DNA from: Gordonia hongkongensis
GTDB lineage: Bacteria; Actinomycetota; Actinomycetes; Mycobacteriales; Mycobacteriaceae
Direction of reading: 5' to 3'
Assembly: GCF_023078355.1 (NCBI RefSeq)
Contig: NZ_CP095552.1
Coordinates: 4,154,001-4,218,000 of the forward strand
DNA length: 64,000 bases
In this document: positions 56,001 to 64,000 of the stretch, in pieces
Layout: each line of letters begins with the position of its first letter
Numbering within the stretch: the stretch's first letter is position 1
Made by a program: the position numbers and the translations under genes
Notes under the pieces: model-generated
What the model was told of the DNA's origin: nothing
The model's database searches: none
Seen by the model: the letters and a program-made list of their open reading frames with translations, nothing else

Positions 56001-57185
56001 CACGGCGGACTCGGCCGGGCCGGACGGTGCGCGGAACCCACGCGGGGCGATCACCGGTTCGGGCAGGCGACTCCGATCCAGCTTGCCGGTCGGCGTGAGG
56101 GGTATCTCGTCCAGTACGACCACCGCGGCCGGGACCATGTACGCGGGCAGCGATCGCTCCAGCGACGCACGTAGTTCGTCACCGGAGAGCGACGCCCCCG
56201 CGGTGGCGGTCACGTAGGAGACCAGACAGTGCGGCGTTCCGTTCCCGCCACGCGGGACGGTCACGGCGTAGGCGACGTCGGCGCGCGATCCGAGGCGCGC
56301 GTCGATCTCGCCCACCTCTACCCGGGTGCCGCGCACCTTCACCTGGAAATCGTTGCGTCCCACGTACTCCAGTGCACCGGACCGGGAGACCCGGACGAGG
56401 TCGCCCGTCCGGTACATCCGGGTTCCGGGCGCATCGGCGGGGCAGGCCACGAACCGCGCCGCCGTCGTCGCGGGCCGGCCGACATAACCGTCGGCCAGGC
56501 CGGGGCCGACGAGGTACAACTCGCCGACGACGCCCTGCGGAACCGGACGCATCCACGTGTCGAGCACCATCGTGCCCACCGGTCCCACCGCCGTCCCGAT
56601 CGTGATCGGATCACCCGCCCGCAGCGGCGTGCCGGCGGTGGCCCAGATGGTCGATTCGGTCGGCCCGTACAGGTTGATCATGTTCCGGCCGTCGGCCCAC
56701 CGTGAGACCAACTCGGGCCCGACCGGTTCACCCGCGGTCGCCAGTACGCGCAGCGTGTCGAGACCGTCGGCCGGCACGGTGGCCAGTGCCGACGGCGTCA
56801 GGACGGCATGCGAGACCTGCTCGCGCCGAATCAGTTTCGCGAGCGCGGGGCCGCCGTAGACATCGGGTGGCGCCACCACCAGACGTCCTCCGGTCCCGTG
56901 GGCCATCAGGAGTTCGAACACGAAGGCGTCGAAGCTCGGTGAGGCCACCTGCAACACAGTCGACGACTGGTCGACGCCGAGGACCGCGCGCTGCGCCGCG
57001 ACCACCGGCGCGAGGCCGCGGTGGGAGACGACGACGCCCTTGGGCGTGCCGGTGGAACCGGACGTGTAGATCACGTAGGCGGTGTCCCCGAGCCGGATCG
57101 GGCCGCCTTGTTCGACGTCGCTGACCGGATTGCTGGAGCGACCCTTCGAGACGCTCGCAAGCTCGCTCCTCAGGGAGCGGGGGAG
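52941..57185 (-). CDS. Nonribosomal peptide synthetase, middle part (A-T-C-A)
   Basis: The frame is coherent from the repeat insert near 57180 down to about 53055. It holds the rest of an adenylation domain (YIYTSGSTGTPKGVVVSHRGL, about 57050; NLYGPTESTIWA; A10 TGKLDRSRLPEP). A carrier domain (DDFFALGGDSLTA, about 55940) and a condensation domain with VVHHIAGDG (about 55310) follow. A further adenylation domain reads FTSGSTGVPKGVAVTHAG (about 53840) and LYGPTETTIVA, and stops making sense after VELGEIDAA. There the frame must shift to reach the next segment. The condensation domain opens PMSLAQQRMWFLNRMEPESPAYN, the LCL-type form. Confidence 0.9.
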   Translation of the reverse strand, partial: LPRSLRSELASVSKGRSSNPVSDVEQGGPIRLGDTAYVIYTSGSTGTPKGVVVSHRGLAPVVAAQRAVLGVDQSSTVLQVASPSFDAFVFELLMAHGTGGRLVVAPPDVYGGPALAKLIRREQVSHAVLTPSALATVPADGLDTLRVLATAGEPVGPELVSRWADGRNMINLYGPTESTIWATAGTPLRAGDPITIGTAVGPVGTMVLDTWMRPVPQGVVGELYLVGPGLADGYVGRPATTAARFVACPADAPGTRMYRTGDLVRVSRSGALEYVGRNDFQVKVRGTRVEVGEIDARLGSRADVAYAVTVPRGGNGTPHCLVSYVTATAGASLSGDELRASLERSLPAYMVPAAVVVLDEIPLTPTGKLDRSRLPEPVIAPRGFRAPSGPAESAVAHVFQDVLGVPRVGADDDFFALGGDSLTASVVTARLGAELGVRVPLRSVFDAPGVAALAELVGSLGDDRRTALTATVRPERIPMSLAQQRMWFLNRMEPESPAYNIPVVLELTGHLDLAALGRALDDVVGRHEVLRTIYPDTDGEPWQLVLDHAPVLLESMRASATEVGDVVAGFVRLGFDVTASVPMRVAVVAIDPDGVDDPHGPDTCDAHDDREGTDGRFLLVLVVHHIAGDGQSMAPLARDVMTSYAARIAGAEPTWEPLAVQYADYALWQRNMLGSADDPTSLMHAQLDFWRSTMSGAPDVLDLPTDRPRPPVATLAGGQVPVAIDARLHGQLLALARAHGASLFMVVHAALAAVLGRLSGADDVVIGTPVAGRGEPGLEPLVGMFVNTLALRTDLDAAESFAGLLDRVREVDLDAFEHSDVPFERIVSELNPERSTAHHPLFQVALAFQNLSDVHLDLPDLRVSRAQADTGICQFDLQVVLAESYTEDGTAQGLSGTVMFARDLFDPGTVAGIASRLHRVLDAIVDDATTPVGDIDWLGGAERAELLAKVGPGAVAEPVLLPEIFAAAVVADPDGAAVICGDVELSYGELDRRSNRLARYLIDNGAAPERPVAVAVERSAESLVAWWAVVKSGAPYVPVDPHYPAARIDQMVSDSAAPLGITTRGSRPTLSGTLDWVVLDDPATAAEVAELSSSPIRQTDRVCPVRPANTAWVVFTSGSTGVPKGVAVTHAGVADYLATLHIDREPGTSPRVLHFASPSFDASLLEILLAVSAAATLVVAPTGMRGGRELADFLRDHRVSHAFVTPAALASVDPDGLDDLRVVMSGGDEVPTDLVSRWVGADPATGREFRVLYGPTETTIVATATTPLRVGERSTIGTALAGMQTLVLDTRLQPVPDGVAGELYLSGPALARGYLNRSGVSAARFVAHPFGDAGERAYRTGDIVRRNHSGDLEFIGRNDFQVKVHGFRVELGEIDAAGRTRSGGLRRHRPAARLRHRYAPGVLRGARAGRRPRR

Positions 57186-57186
57186 C
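57126..57186 (-). repeat. CTCCCTGAGGAGC-family repeat inserted inside an NRPS adenylation domain
   Basis: On the minus strand the sequence GCTCCCTGAGGAGCGAGC, then TTGCGAGCGTCTCGAAGGGTC, matches the 36-bp unit of the 44.6-kb array and its end variant. It lies in the linker just before the TSGSTG motif. In the frame used downstream it reads SLRSELASVSKGR, residues absent from the sister A domains. The array units have CCCCCTGCTCC, this copy CCCCCGCTCC. Adding back that one T keeps the whole A domain in one frame. Confidence 0.9.
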
Positions 57187-60100
57187 CGCCGCCTTCGTTC
57201 GACTGGGGGCCGTCCGTCCGCAGTTCGTCGACGAGGAGCCAATCGATGCTGTCGGGCAGTGCGGCCCGGCGCGCGCCGACGGTGATCCCCAACCCGGCGC
57301 CGGCGTCGGCCAGCACGAACTCGATGCGTTCGGCGGGCAGGTTCGGATCCAGCGGCAGGAACGGCACTCCCGCCTTGGCCGCCGCCCAGATCGCGATCGC
57401 CGCCTCGACGGACCGCGGCAGTGCGCATGCCACGACGCCGGACCGCGCCTGCCGCGAGATCTGTCGCGCCAGGCGATCGGACTCGGCGTCCAGCTGCCGG
57501 TACGACAGCGACCGCTCGCCGTAGGTCACCGCGATCGCATCGGGCGCCTGACCGGCTGCGGCGGTGAGGATGTCGAGCAGGGTGGCCGGTTCCGTCTTCG
57601 CGTCGATCCGACCGGCGCCTGCCTCGTGCCCGATGTGACGGAGTGCGCCGAGGCGCGAACCCGGCTCATCGGCGATGCGGGCGAGACATTCCACGAAGTG
57701 GTCGACGATCTCTCGTGCGCGGCTCTCGTCGAACTCGTCCCGATGGAACCGCACGGTGATGCCGAGTCCCGGTTCCCCCTCGCCGCCGTCGATCTTCGGC
57801 GCCACGACGACGCTCAACGGGTAGGGCGTGGCGTCGAGCCCGGTGACGCTGTCGACGTGCAAGCCCGCCGCGGTGACCAGTTGTTGCAGTGCGTCCTCGC
57901 GCAGCGGGAACGACTGGAAGGCCAGTGCGGTGTCGAACAGATCCGACCGGCCCACCGCGCGGTGGATGGCCGGGAGTCCGACGTAGTGGTGGTCCAGGAC
58001 CAGCGCGTTCGCGTCCTGCACATGAACCAGCAACTCGCGCAATGACATCGACGGTTCGAGACGGACCCGGATCGGTACCGTGCTGAGGAACATCCCCAGC
58101 GCCCGGTCGACGCCGGGCAGCTCCGGTGGCCGTCCGGCGACCGCGGAGCCCAGGACCACATCGGTGTCGCCGGTGAGGGTTCGCAGGACGAGGGCCCACG
58201 CCGCGGACAACGCGGTCCCGACCGTCACCGCGGACTCCGCGGCGGCCGACCGCAGACGCGCATACTCCTGCCCGGGCAGCTCGGCGATGACCTCACCGGC
58301 GTCGAACACGGTGGTCGCGGCGCCGAGTCGGGTCACGCGGGTGGGTCCGTCGACGTCGGCGTAGGCCTGCGCCCACGCGGCCGTCGAGGCGTCCTGATCC
58401 TGTTCGCCGAGCCACGCGAGGTAGTCCCGGTATGAGGCTGCCGGCCGGCATGCGCCGATCTGCCCCGGGTCGCCGTAATAGTGGAGCAGTTCGCCGAGCA
58501 GCAGGGGCATCGACCAGCCGTCGAGGATCACGTGATGGTTGGTGACGTGCAGGGCGAAGTGGTCGCTGTCGAGCCGCACGAGGGTGAAGCGGATCAGCGA
58601 GGGTTCGGTCAGATCGAAACCGGCGGCGGCGTCGTCGGCGGCGACCCGCCGGGCGGCCCCGCGGTCCGCGGCAACGGTGAGATCGACTGTCCGGAAGCGC
58701 ACCTCGACGCCGTCGACGACGACCTGTCGCGGGCCACGCGACGTCTCGACGAAGGCCGTCCGCAAGACGTCGTGGCGGTCCACGAGCGCCTGCGCGGCGC
58801 GGCGCAGCAGGCCGGCGTCGACCGGACCGGAGAGGGCGATCGTCGACTGCACGGTGTAGGTGTCCACCGCATCGGGATCGAGGGTCGAGTGGAAGTGGAT
58901 ACCCGACTGCGTCGGCGACAACGGCCAGACGTCCGACAGCCTGGGGTAGTCGTTGCGCAGCCGGTCGAGATCGGCATCGGGAAGATCGACGAGTGGCGAA
59001 TCCTGCTCGGTGACAGCCTGTTCGACGGCCGAACCGGTGGCAGGGTCGCCGGTCGCGGATGCGGTGGTGGCGATGGCGGCGAGCGCGGCGACGGTCTTCG
59101 CCTCGAAGATCGCCCGCGGAGTGAGGGACAGTCCGGCGGCCTTCGCCGCCGCGACCAGTTGCATCGAGACGATGCTGTCACCCCCGAGGGTGAAGAAGTT
59201 GTCGTCGGCGGTGACGTCGTCGAGTTCCAGCACCTCGGCGAACAGCGCGGCGATGATGCGCTCGGCCGGTGTCTCCGGCGGGCGGCCGCCCCCGCTCTCG
59301 GCACGGAACTCGCACTGCCGCAGCGCCTTCGTGTCGACCTTCCCCGACCGGGTGACCGGCATCGACTCCAGCTCGACGATCGCTGCGGGAACCATGTAAT
59401 GCGGCAGGGTGTTCGCGAGGTCGTCGTGCAACGCATGCACGTCCATCGGCTCGTCCGGCGTCCCCACGACGTAGGACACGATGACCGGACGACCCGCCGG
59501 TCCGCGCTGGAGCACGGTCGCCGCCTGCGCGACGCCGGCGATCCGCGCGAGATGGGCATCGATGTCCCCGGTCTCGATGCGCAGGCCGTGGACCTTCACC
59601 TGCTGGTCGTTGCGCCCCAGATAATCCAGCCGCAGGGCGCCGTCCGTGCGAATCCAGCGCACGGCATCGCCGGTGCGGTAGAGGCGTTCGCCGGCGGAGC
59701 GTACGGGATCGGCCACGAACCTCGTCGCGGTGACGCCTGCGCGGTCGAAGTAGCCACGCGCCAGACCGGGACCACCGAGGTAGAGTTCGCCGACCACTCC
59801 GACCGGCACCGGCCGCAACCAGGTGTCGAGCACGAACGCCGAGACTCCCCGGATCGGTTCCCCGATCGTCACCGGCTCCCCGGGCCGGAGATCGTCGGCG
59901 CCGGTCGCCCAGATCGTGGTCTCCGTGGGTCCGTAGTGGTTCATCAGCCGACGACCCGGCGACCACCGGGTGACGATGTCCGCGCCCGTCGCCTCGCCGA
60001 CCACCGCGACGATCCGCAGCTCCGGCAGACGCGACGGGTCCATCGTGTTGAGCACCGTCGGCGTGATGATGGCGTGGGACACCCGCTCGGTCCGCAGCAG

Positions 60101-63100
60101 GTCCTCGAGGTCGGAACCGCCGTAGATCTCCGGCGGCGCGACGGCCAGGCAGGCGCCGGCGCTGTGCGCGACCAACACCTCCGACACGCAGGCGTCGAAG
60201 CCCGGGGACGCGACCTGCAGGACCGTCGAATGGGGTTCCACCGCAAAGGATTCCGCGTACTCGACCACCAGGTCGGCGAGGCCGCGATGGGTGACGTGCA
60301 CGGCCTTCGGCCGGCCGGTGGAGCCGGACGTGAAGATCAGATAGGCCGCGTTGTCCGCCCGGAGCGGGAGCGGGTCCCCGGTACCGAGCGGTAGCGCGTC
60401 GTCGGTACCGAGCGGGAGCGAGCCGGGTCCGGTGAGGGTCAGCCACTCGACCGTGTCCGGGAGGTTCGGGACGACGGCGTCGACGGTCACCCCGATCGTG
60501 GACCGCGCGTCGGCGAGCAGTTCGGCGATGCGGTAGGCCGGATTGCCCGAGTCGACGGCGACGAAGGCCGCTCCGGTCCGGGCGACCGCCCAGATCGCCA
60601 CGATGAGCGCGGCCGACCGCGGGATCGCCAGGGCCACCGACGTCTCCGGTCCGGCGCCGCGGGCGGCGAGCTCGTCGGCGAGCCGGTTGCTGCGGCGCAC
60701 GAGTTCGCGATATGTCATCGTGACGCCGTCGGCGCGCACCGCCGGTGCCTCGGGGTGTCGTCGCGCGGTGTCGGCGAGGATGTCCCGGAGTAGGCGGGGC
60801 GACACGGCGGGCGGCCCCTCGATCGGACAGAGGGCGGATCGTTCGCTGTCCCAACAGGATGAGAGCGTGGCGACCTTGCGGCCCGGTTCGGCGGCGATCT
60901 GGCGCAGCAACAGCACGAACCGCTCGAGCAGGACCTCGGCGGACTCCCGGTCGAGGCGGTCGACGGCGTACTTCACCACCAGTTCGTAGGTGCCGGGCCG
61001 ATCGGCGGCCGGTTGGTCGGCCCGTCCGGGCCGGGGCGGCGTGACCTGGAGGCTGACCGGGTACGGGGTCGCGTCGTGGGCGGCCAGGCCGTTTAATCGC
61101 AGTCCCGCGTCGCCGAGCATGCGGTTGATCTCGTCCGGGTCGACCGGGTACGACTCCAGCACCGTGGCGGTGTCGAACATGTCGGCCACCCCGGTCACCC
61201 GCTGGAGTTCGGCGAGGCCGATGTCGCGGTGGCCGAGCATCGCCGCCTGCTCGGACTGCGCTCTCGTGAGCAGGTCGATCACCCGCTCGTCCGGGTCGAG
61301 CCGGATCCGCACCGGGAGGGTGTTGATGAACAGCCCGATCATCTGCTCGATGCCCGGGATGGAGGCGGGACGGTCGGACACCGTGTTGCCGAAGACCACG
61401 TCGGATCGGCCCGTCATGATCGAGAGCAGCATCGCCCACGCCACCTGGATCGAGGTGTTCGCGGTCACCCCGTGGGCGCGCCCGAGACCCGCGATCGCCT
61501 CCGTCGTCGCGATGTCGAGATCGAGCGCGGTCTCGTCGACCTCGGCCGTCGCGTCGCGCTCCGCGGCGCCGGTGAGTCGCGTCGGACTCTCGATGCCGGC
61601 GAGGGTCTCCTGCCACGCGCGTGCCGTGGCGTCGTGGTCGCGGGTGTGCAGCCACTGCAGGTAGTCCCGGAACGTCCGGGGTGCGGGAAGTCCGGTAGCG
61701 CCGTCGGCGTCATCGTCGGCCAGGTACAACTGCAGCAGTTCGGAGATGACGACCGGCATCGACCACCCGTCGAGGACGATGTGGTGGTTGGTGATCGACA
61801 GCAGGAACTCGTCGCCACCCGGGTTCTCGGTGTCGCGCGTCAACCGGATGAGGTGGAAACGGACCAGCGGCGGCCGAGCCAGGTCGAAGGGGGCCGCCGA
61901 CCCGGCGATGAGACGACGCAGTGCACGGTCCCGGTCGTCGGCGTCGGCGATCCCGGTGAGGTCGGAGTCCGACCAGTCGACGGTCACATCGTCGAGCAGG
62001 ATCTGCCGCGGCCCCGCGCCGGTCTCGACGAATGCGACGCGGAGACTGTCGTGCCGGGCGATCAGCGCCTGCGCCGCCCGACGCATCCGGTCCGGTTCGA
62101 GCCGTCCGCCGAGTCGCAGTTCGGCCTGCACCGTGTAACCGTCGACGGCGGCGTCGTCGTAGGTCGCGTGGAACAGCAGTCCGGACTGCAGCGCGGTCAG
62201 CGGCCACACGTCGACCATCGACGGATGGGCGGCGGTCCAGTGATCGATGTCGGCCTGGGTGGTCGAGACCAGCGGGAAGTCCGACGGCGTGTGGCCGCCG
62301 GCCGTCCCGGACCGGACGTGCTGGGCGAGACCCTTCAGGGCCTGCACCCACAGGCCGGCCAGCTCCTCGACGTCGACCCGGTCGAGCACCAGCGCGGCGT
62401 ACTCCCAGCCGACGTCGAGTTCGACGCCGGCCGAACCCGGTTCGGCGATCGCGTTGATGTCGATGATGGCGGGCAATGCCATCCACGGGTGCCCGGTCCC
62501 GACCAGCGCGTCGAAGTCGCGCGCCGGCATCCACGGACCGGTGTGATCGCCGGTCCCCATCCGGCCCAGGTAGTTGAGGCTGATCTGGGGTTCGGGCCGG
62601 TCGCCCAGTTCGTCGCGGCCGGTCGGGTCGAGATATCGGATCATGCCGTAGCCGATCCCGTGGTCGGGTGCCGCCCGCAGCTGTTCCTTGATCTGCTTGA
62701 TCGCCAGTCCGGCCGACGGACCACCGGTGAGGGCGTCCTCGACGTCGACGCCGTGCAATTCGAGCCGGACCGGGAAGCGAGAGGTGAACCAGCCCACCGT
62801 CGAGGTGAGGTCCGCGCCGGGTACCGCGGCCTCCTCGCGACCGTGGCCTTCGAGGGCGATCAACTCGCTGCCGTCGGCCTGCCCGCGCCGACGTCGCCAG
62901 TGCGCGAGCGCCAGGGCCAGCGCGGCCAGCAACGAATCGTTGGCACCGCCGTGGAACCGCGCGGGGATGGTGGTGAGCGCCGCCTCGGTCACGTCCGCCG
63001 GAATCCGCATCCGGATGCGGCCGGCGGTGGCGACGATGTCTCGATCCGGGTCGAGCGCGCGGCGCCCGAGCAACCGGTCGCCCGGCTCGAGGATCTCCGT

Positions 63101-64000
63101 CCATCGGTCGAGTTCGGCCGCGGCGCGCACGGGTGCCTGCTCGACGAGGCCGTGGACCCAACGGCGGACCGACGTCGTCGGCAGGCCGAGGTCCGGCACC
63201 GCGCCCCCGTGGATCTGGTGCCAGGCGGTGACGAGGTCGGCGAGGAGGATGCGCCAGGAGACCCCGTCGACGGCCAGATGGTGGATGACCAGCCACATCA
63301 GGTCGGGCGCGGTACGGTCGGGGTGCTGCATCCACACGAACCGCACGAGTACGCCGGCGCGTGGGTCGAGTCGATCGGCCGCGGCCTGGAGGTGGCGGTC
63401 GATCTCGTCGCCGTCCCGTCGGTCGAGCCACACGTGCTCGAGCGCCTCGTCGGCGTCGACCGCACCGGGTGGGCGGACCACCACGTGGGGTTGGTCGGCG
63501 AGATCGTCGACCAGCGTGGCCCGGAGGATGTCGTGCCGGTCGAGCACCGCGCTCAGTGTGCGCACCAGTTCGTCGCGCCCGGCGGCATCCGGGAGCTCGA
63601 CCAGCGCGGCCTGTCCGAACCGGTCGACGGGACCGCGTTCGAGCATGGCGTGCATGATCGGTGACAACGGGATGGAGCCGACGGCGCCGCCGGGCAACTC
63701 GCGCAGTCCGTCGTCGTCGGAGACATCGGAAGCCATCGCGGCCAGCGCGGCGACGGTCTTGTGCTCGAACACATCCTGGGTCGTGAACGCGAGCCCGCTC
63801 GCCTTCGCCCGCGCCACGAGCTGGATGGACAGAATACTGTCGCCGCCGAGGACGAAGAAGCTGTCGTCGGCACCCATCTCGACCACCCCGAGTACCTCGG
63901 AGAAGAGTTGCGCCAGTCGGTATTCCCGGGAGTCGACGGCGGCCGCCCCGATCGCGCGGATGCGAACACGGGCGCGGGCAGGGCTCGTCGGTCGACCTTG
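57170..64000 (-). CDS. Nonribosomal peptide synthetase, N-terminal part (A end, T-E, C-A-T, C-A), 5' end outside window
   Basis: At the window edge a frame reads KVDRRALPAPVFASARSG (A10 of an adenylation domain), then shifts by one base near 63926 into the main frame. There follow a carrier domain (DSFFVLGGDSILS, about 63850) and an epimerisation domain (HHLAVDGVSW about 63278, TVGWFTSRFPV, GIGYGMIRYL, SLNYLGRMG). A condensation domain (NHHIVLDGWSMP, about 61780) precedes an adenylation domain (FTSGSTGRPKAVHVTH, about 60325) and a carrier (DNFFTLGGDSIVS, about 59185). A second condensation domain (NHHVILDGWSMP, about 58525) leads into an adenylation domain cut at 57170 inside the inserted repeat. 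The E domain predicts one D-residue in the product. Confidence 0.92.
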   Translation of the reverse strand, partial: QGRPTSPARARVRIRAIGAAAVDSREYRLAQLFSEVLGVVEMGADDSFFVLGGDSILSIQLVARAKASGLAFTTQDVFEHKTVAALAAMASDVSDDDGLRELPGGAVGSIPLSPIMHAMLERGPVDRFGQAALVELPDAAGRDELVRTLSAVLDRHDILRATLVDDLADQPHVVVRPPGAVDADEALEHVWLDRRDGDEIDRHLQAAADRLDPRAGVLVRFVWMQHPDRTAPDLMWLVIHHLAVDGVSWRILLADLVTAWHQIHGGAVPDLGLPTTSVRRWVHGLVEQAPVRAAAELDRWTEILEPGDRLLGRRALDPDRDIVATAGRIRMRIPADVTEAALTTIPARFHGGANDSLLAALALALAHWRRRRGQADGSELIALEGHGREEAAVPGADLTSTVGWFTSRFPVRLELHGVDVEDALTGGPSAGLAIKQIKEQLRAAPDHGIGYGMIRYLDPTGRDELGDRPEPQISLNYLGRMGTGDHTGPWMPARDFDALVGTGHPWMALPAIIDINAIAEPGSAGVELDVGWEYAALVLDRVDVEELAGLWVQALKGLAQHVRSGTAGGHTPSDFPLVSTTQADIDHWTAAHPSMVDVWPLTALQSGLLFHATYDDAAVDGYTVQAELRLGGRLEPDRMRRAAQALIARHDSLRVAFVETGAGPRQILLDDVTVDWSDSDLTGIADADDRDRALRRLIAGSAAPFDLARPPLVRFHLIRLTRDTENPGGDEFLLSITNHHIVLDGWSMPVVISELLQLYLADDDADGATGLPAPRTFRDYLQWLHTRDHDATARAWQETLAGIESPTRLTGAAERDATAEVDETALDLDIATTEAIAGLGRAHGVTANTSIQVAWAMLLSIMTGRSDVVFGNTVSDRPASIPGIEQMIGLFINTLPVRIRLDPDERVIDLLTRAQSEQAAMLGHRDIGLAELQRVTGVADMFDTATVLESYPVDPDEINRMLGDAGLRLNGLAAHDATPYPVSLQVTPPRPGRADQPAADRPGTYELVVKYAVDRLDRESAEVLLERFVLLLRQIAAEPGRKVATLSSCWDSERSALCPIEGPPAVSPRLLRDILADTARRHPEAPAVRADGVTMTYRELVRRSNRLADELAARGAGPETSVALAIPRSAALIVAIWAVARTGAAFVAVDSGNPAYRIAELLADARSTIGVTVDAVVPNLPDTVEWLTLTGPGSLPLGTDDALPLGTGDPLPLRADNAAYLIFTSGSTGRPKAVHVTHRGLADLVVEYAESFAVEPHSTVLQVASPGFDACVSEVLVAHSAGACLAVAPPEIYGGSDLEDLLRTERVSHAIITPTVLNTMDPSRLPELRIVAVVGEATGADIVTRWSPGRRLMNHYGPTETTIWATGADDLRPGEPVTIGEPIRGVSAFVLDTWLRPVPVGVVGELYLGGPGLARGYFDRAGVTATRFVADPVRSAGERLYRTGDAVRWIRTDGALRLDYLGRNDQQVKVHGLRIETGDIDAHLARIAGVAQAATVLQRGPAGRPVIVSYVVGTPDEPMDVHALHDDLANTLPHYMVPAAIVELESMPVTRSGKVDTKALRQCEFRAESGGGRPPETPAERIIAALFAEVLELDDVTADDNFFTLGGDSIVSMQLVAAAKAAGLSLTPRAIFEAKTVAALAAIATTASATGDPATGSAVEQAVTEQDSPLVDLPDADLDRLRNDYPRLSDVWPLSPTQSGIHFHSTLDPDAVDTYTVQSTIALSGPVDAGLLRRAAQALVDRHDVLRTAFVETSRGPRQVVVDGVEVRFRTVDLTVAADRGAARRVAADDAAAGFDLTEPSLIRFTLVRLDSDHFALHVTNHHVILDGWSMPLLLGELLHYYGDPGQIGACRPAASYRDYLAWLGEQDQDASTAAWAQAYADVDGPTRVTRLGAATTVFDAGEVIAELPGQEYARLRSAAAESAVTVGTALSAAWALVLRTLTGDTDVVLGSAVAGRPPELPGVDRALGMFLSTVPIRVRLEPSMSLRELLVHVQDANALVLDHHYVGLPAIHRAVGRSDLFDTALAFQSFPLREDALQQLVTAAGLHVDSVTGLDATPYPLSVVVAPKIDGGEGEPGLGITVRFHRDEFDESRAREIVDHFVECLARIADEPGSRLGALRHIGHEAGAGRIDAKTEPATLLDILTAAAGQAPDAIAVTYGERSLSYRQLDAESDRLARQISRQARSGVVACALPRSVEAAIAIWAAAKAGVPFLPLDPNLPAERIEFVLADAGAGLGITVGARRAALPDSIDWLLVDELRTDGPQSNEGGGSPAP

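Noticed and set aside
57170..57186. Programmed -1 ribosomal frameshift at the C-run in the NRPS
   Set aside because: The C-run is not a proper X XXY YYZ slippery site in the zero frame, and the missing T relative to array copies explains the break more simply.

Overview
The window is high-GC DNA from a mycolic-acid actinomycete, most likely a Gordonia-type organism (inference from gene content). Supporting content includes a WS/DGAT acyltransferase, mycobacterial-type FprB, DUF3558 lipoproteins, a DUF222/HNH (13E12-type) protein, KstR-like boxes, an AmtR-type regulator with AmtR- and GlnR-like boxes, and a very large NRPS. No rRNA, tRNA, phage, integrase or CRISPR was found.

Layout. 1-8023: one long plus-strand run with overlapping start and stop codons. 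It holds an SDR (cut by the window edge), a beta-hydroxyacid dehydrogenase, a carboxymuconolactone-decarboxylase-like protein and an alpha/beta hydrolase. After a short gap come a NitT/TauT/Ssu-type ABC transporter, an AprA-like flavoprotein with a two-cluster ferredoxin, and a flavin monooxygenase gene cut to 49 codons where a genomic repeat begins. 8280-13376 (minus): alpha/beta hydrolase, WS/DGAT, acyl-CoA ligase and PlsC-type acyltransferase, a neutral-lipid operon behind two KstR-like boxes. A thioesterase, Zn-alcohol dehydrogenase and amidohydrolase run the other way. 16257-18900: amino-acid ABC transporter with a fused binding protein and permease. 19300-26385: small genes, then an SDR/hydrolase/flavin-monooxygenase operon with a divergent TetR regulator and overlapping palindromic operators. 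26772-31524: alpha/alpha-toroid protein, methyltransferase, glycosyltransferase and FprB, again behind a KstR-like box with a divergent acyl-ACP thioesterase. 32460-39104: lipoproteins, an S4 protein, an HNH protein and a secreted Asp/Ser-tailed protein.

39216-47404 is a urea/guanidine nitrogen-salvage locus: APC permease, two DUF1989 (UAAP/CgdAB-type) proteins, a KipA/KipI-type carboxylase part lacking biotin domains, and allophanate hydrolase. A divergent AmtR-type gene lies beside it, and the shared promoter holds two AmtR-like palindromes exactly 32 bp apart plus a GlnR-like box. 47457-64000 (minus) is an NRPS reading ...A-T-E / C-A-T / C-A-T / C-A-T / C-A-T-TE, with a small membrane or secreted protein coupled to its stop codon.

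Two themes cut across the window. First, one repeat family (core CTCCCTGAGGAGC) forms arrays at 26.4 kb and 44.6 kb, sits at the break of a truncated gene at 8.0 kb, and lies inside an NRPS adenylation domain at 57.15 kb. Second, several clear genes are broken by one- or two-base frame changes (NRPS at about 63.93, 57.18 and 53.05 kb; allophanate hydrolase at about 40.05 kb; perhaps the S4/DUF3558 fusion at about 33.54 kb). This looks like uncorrected sequencing indels in GC-rich tracts, though true decay cannot be excluded.
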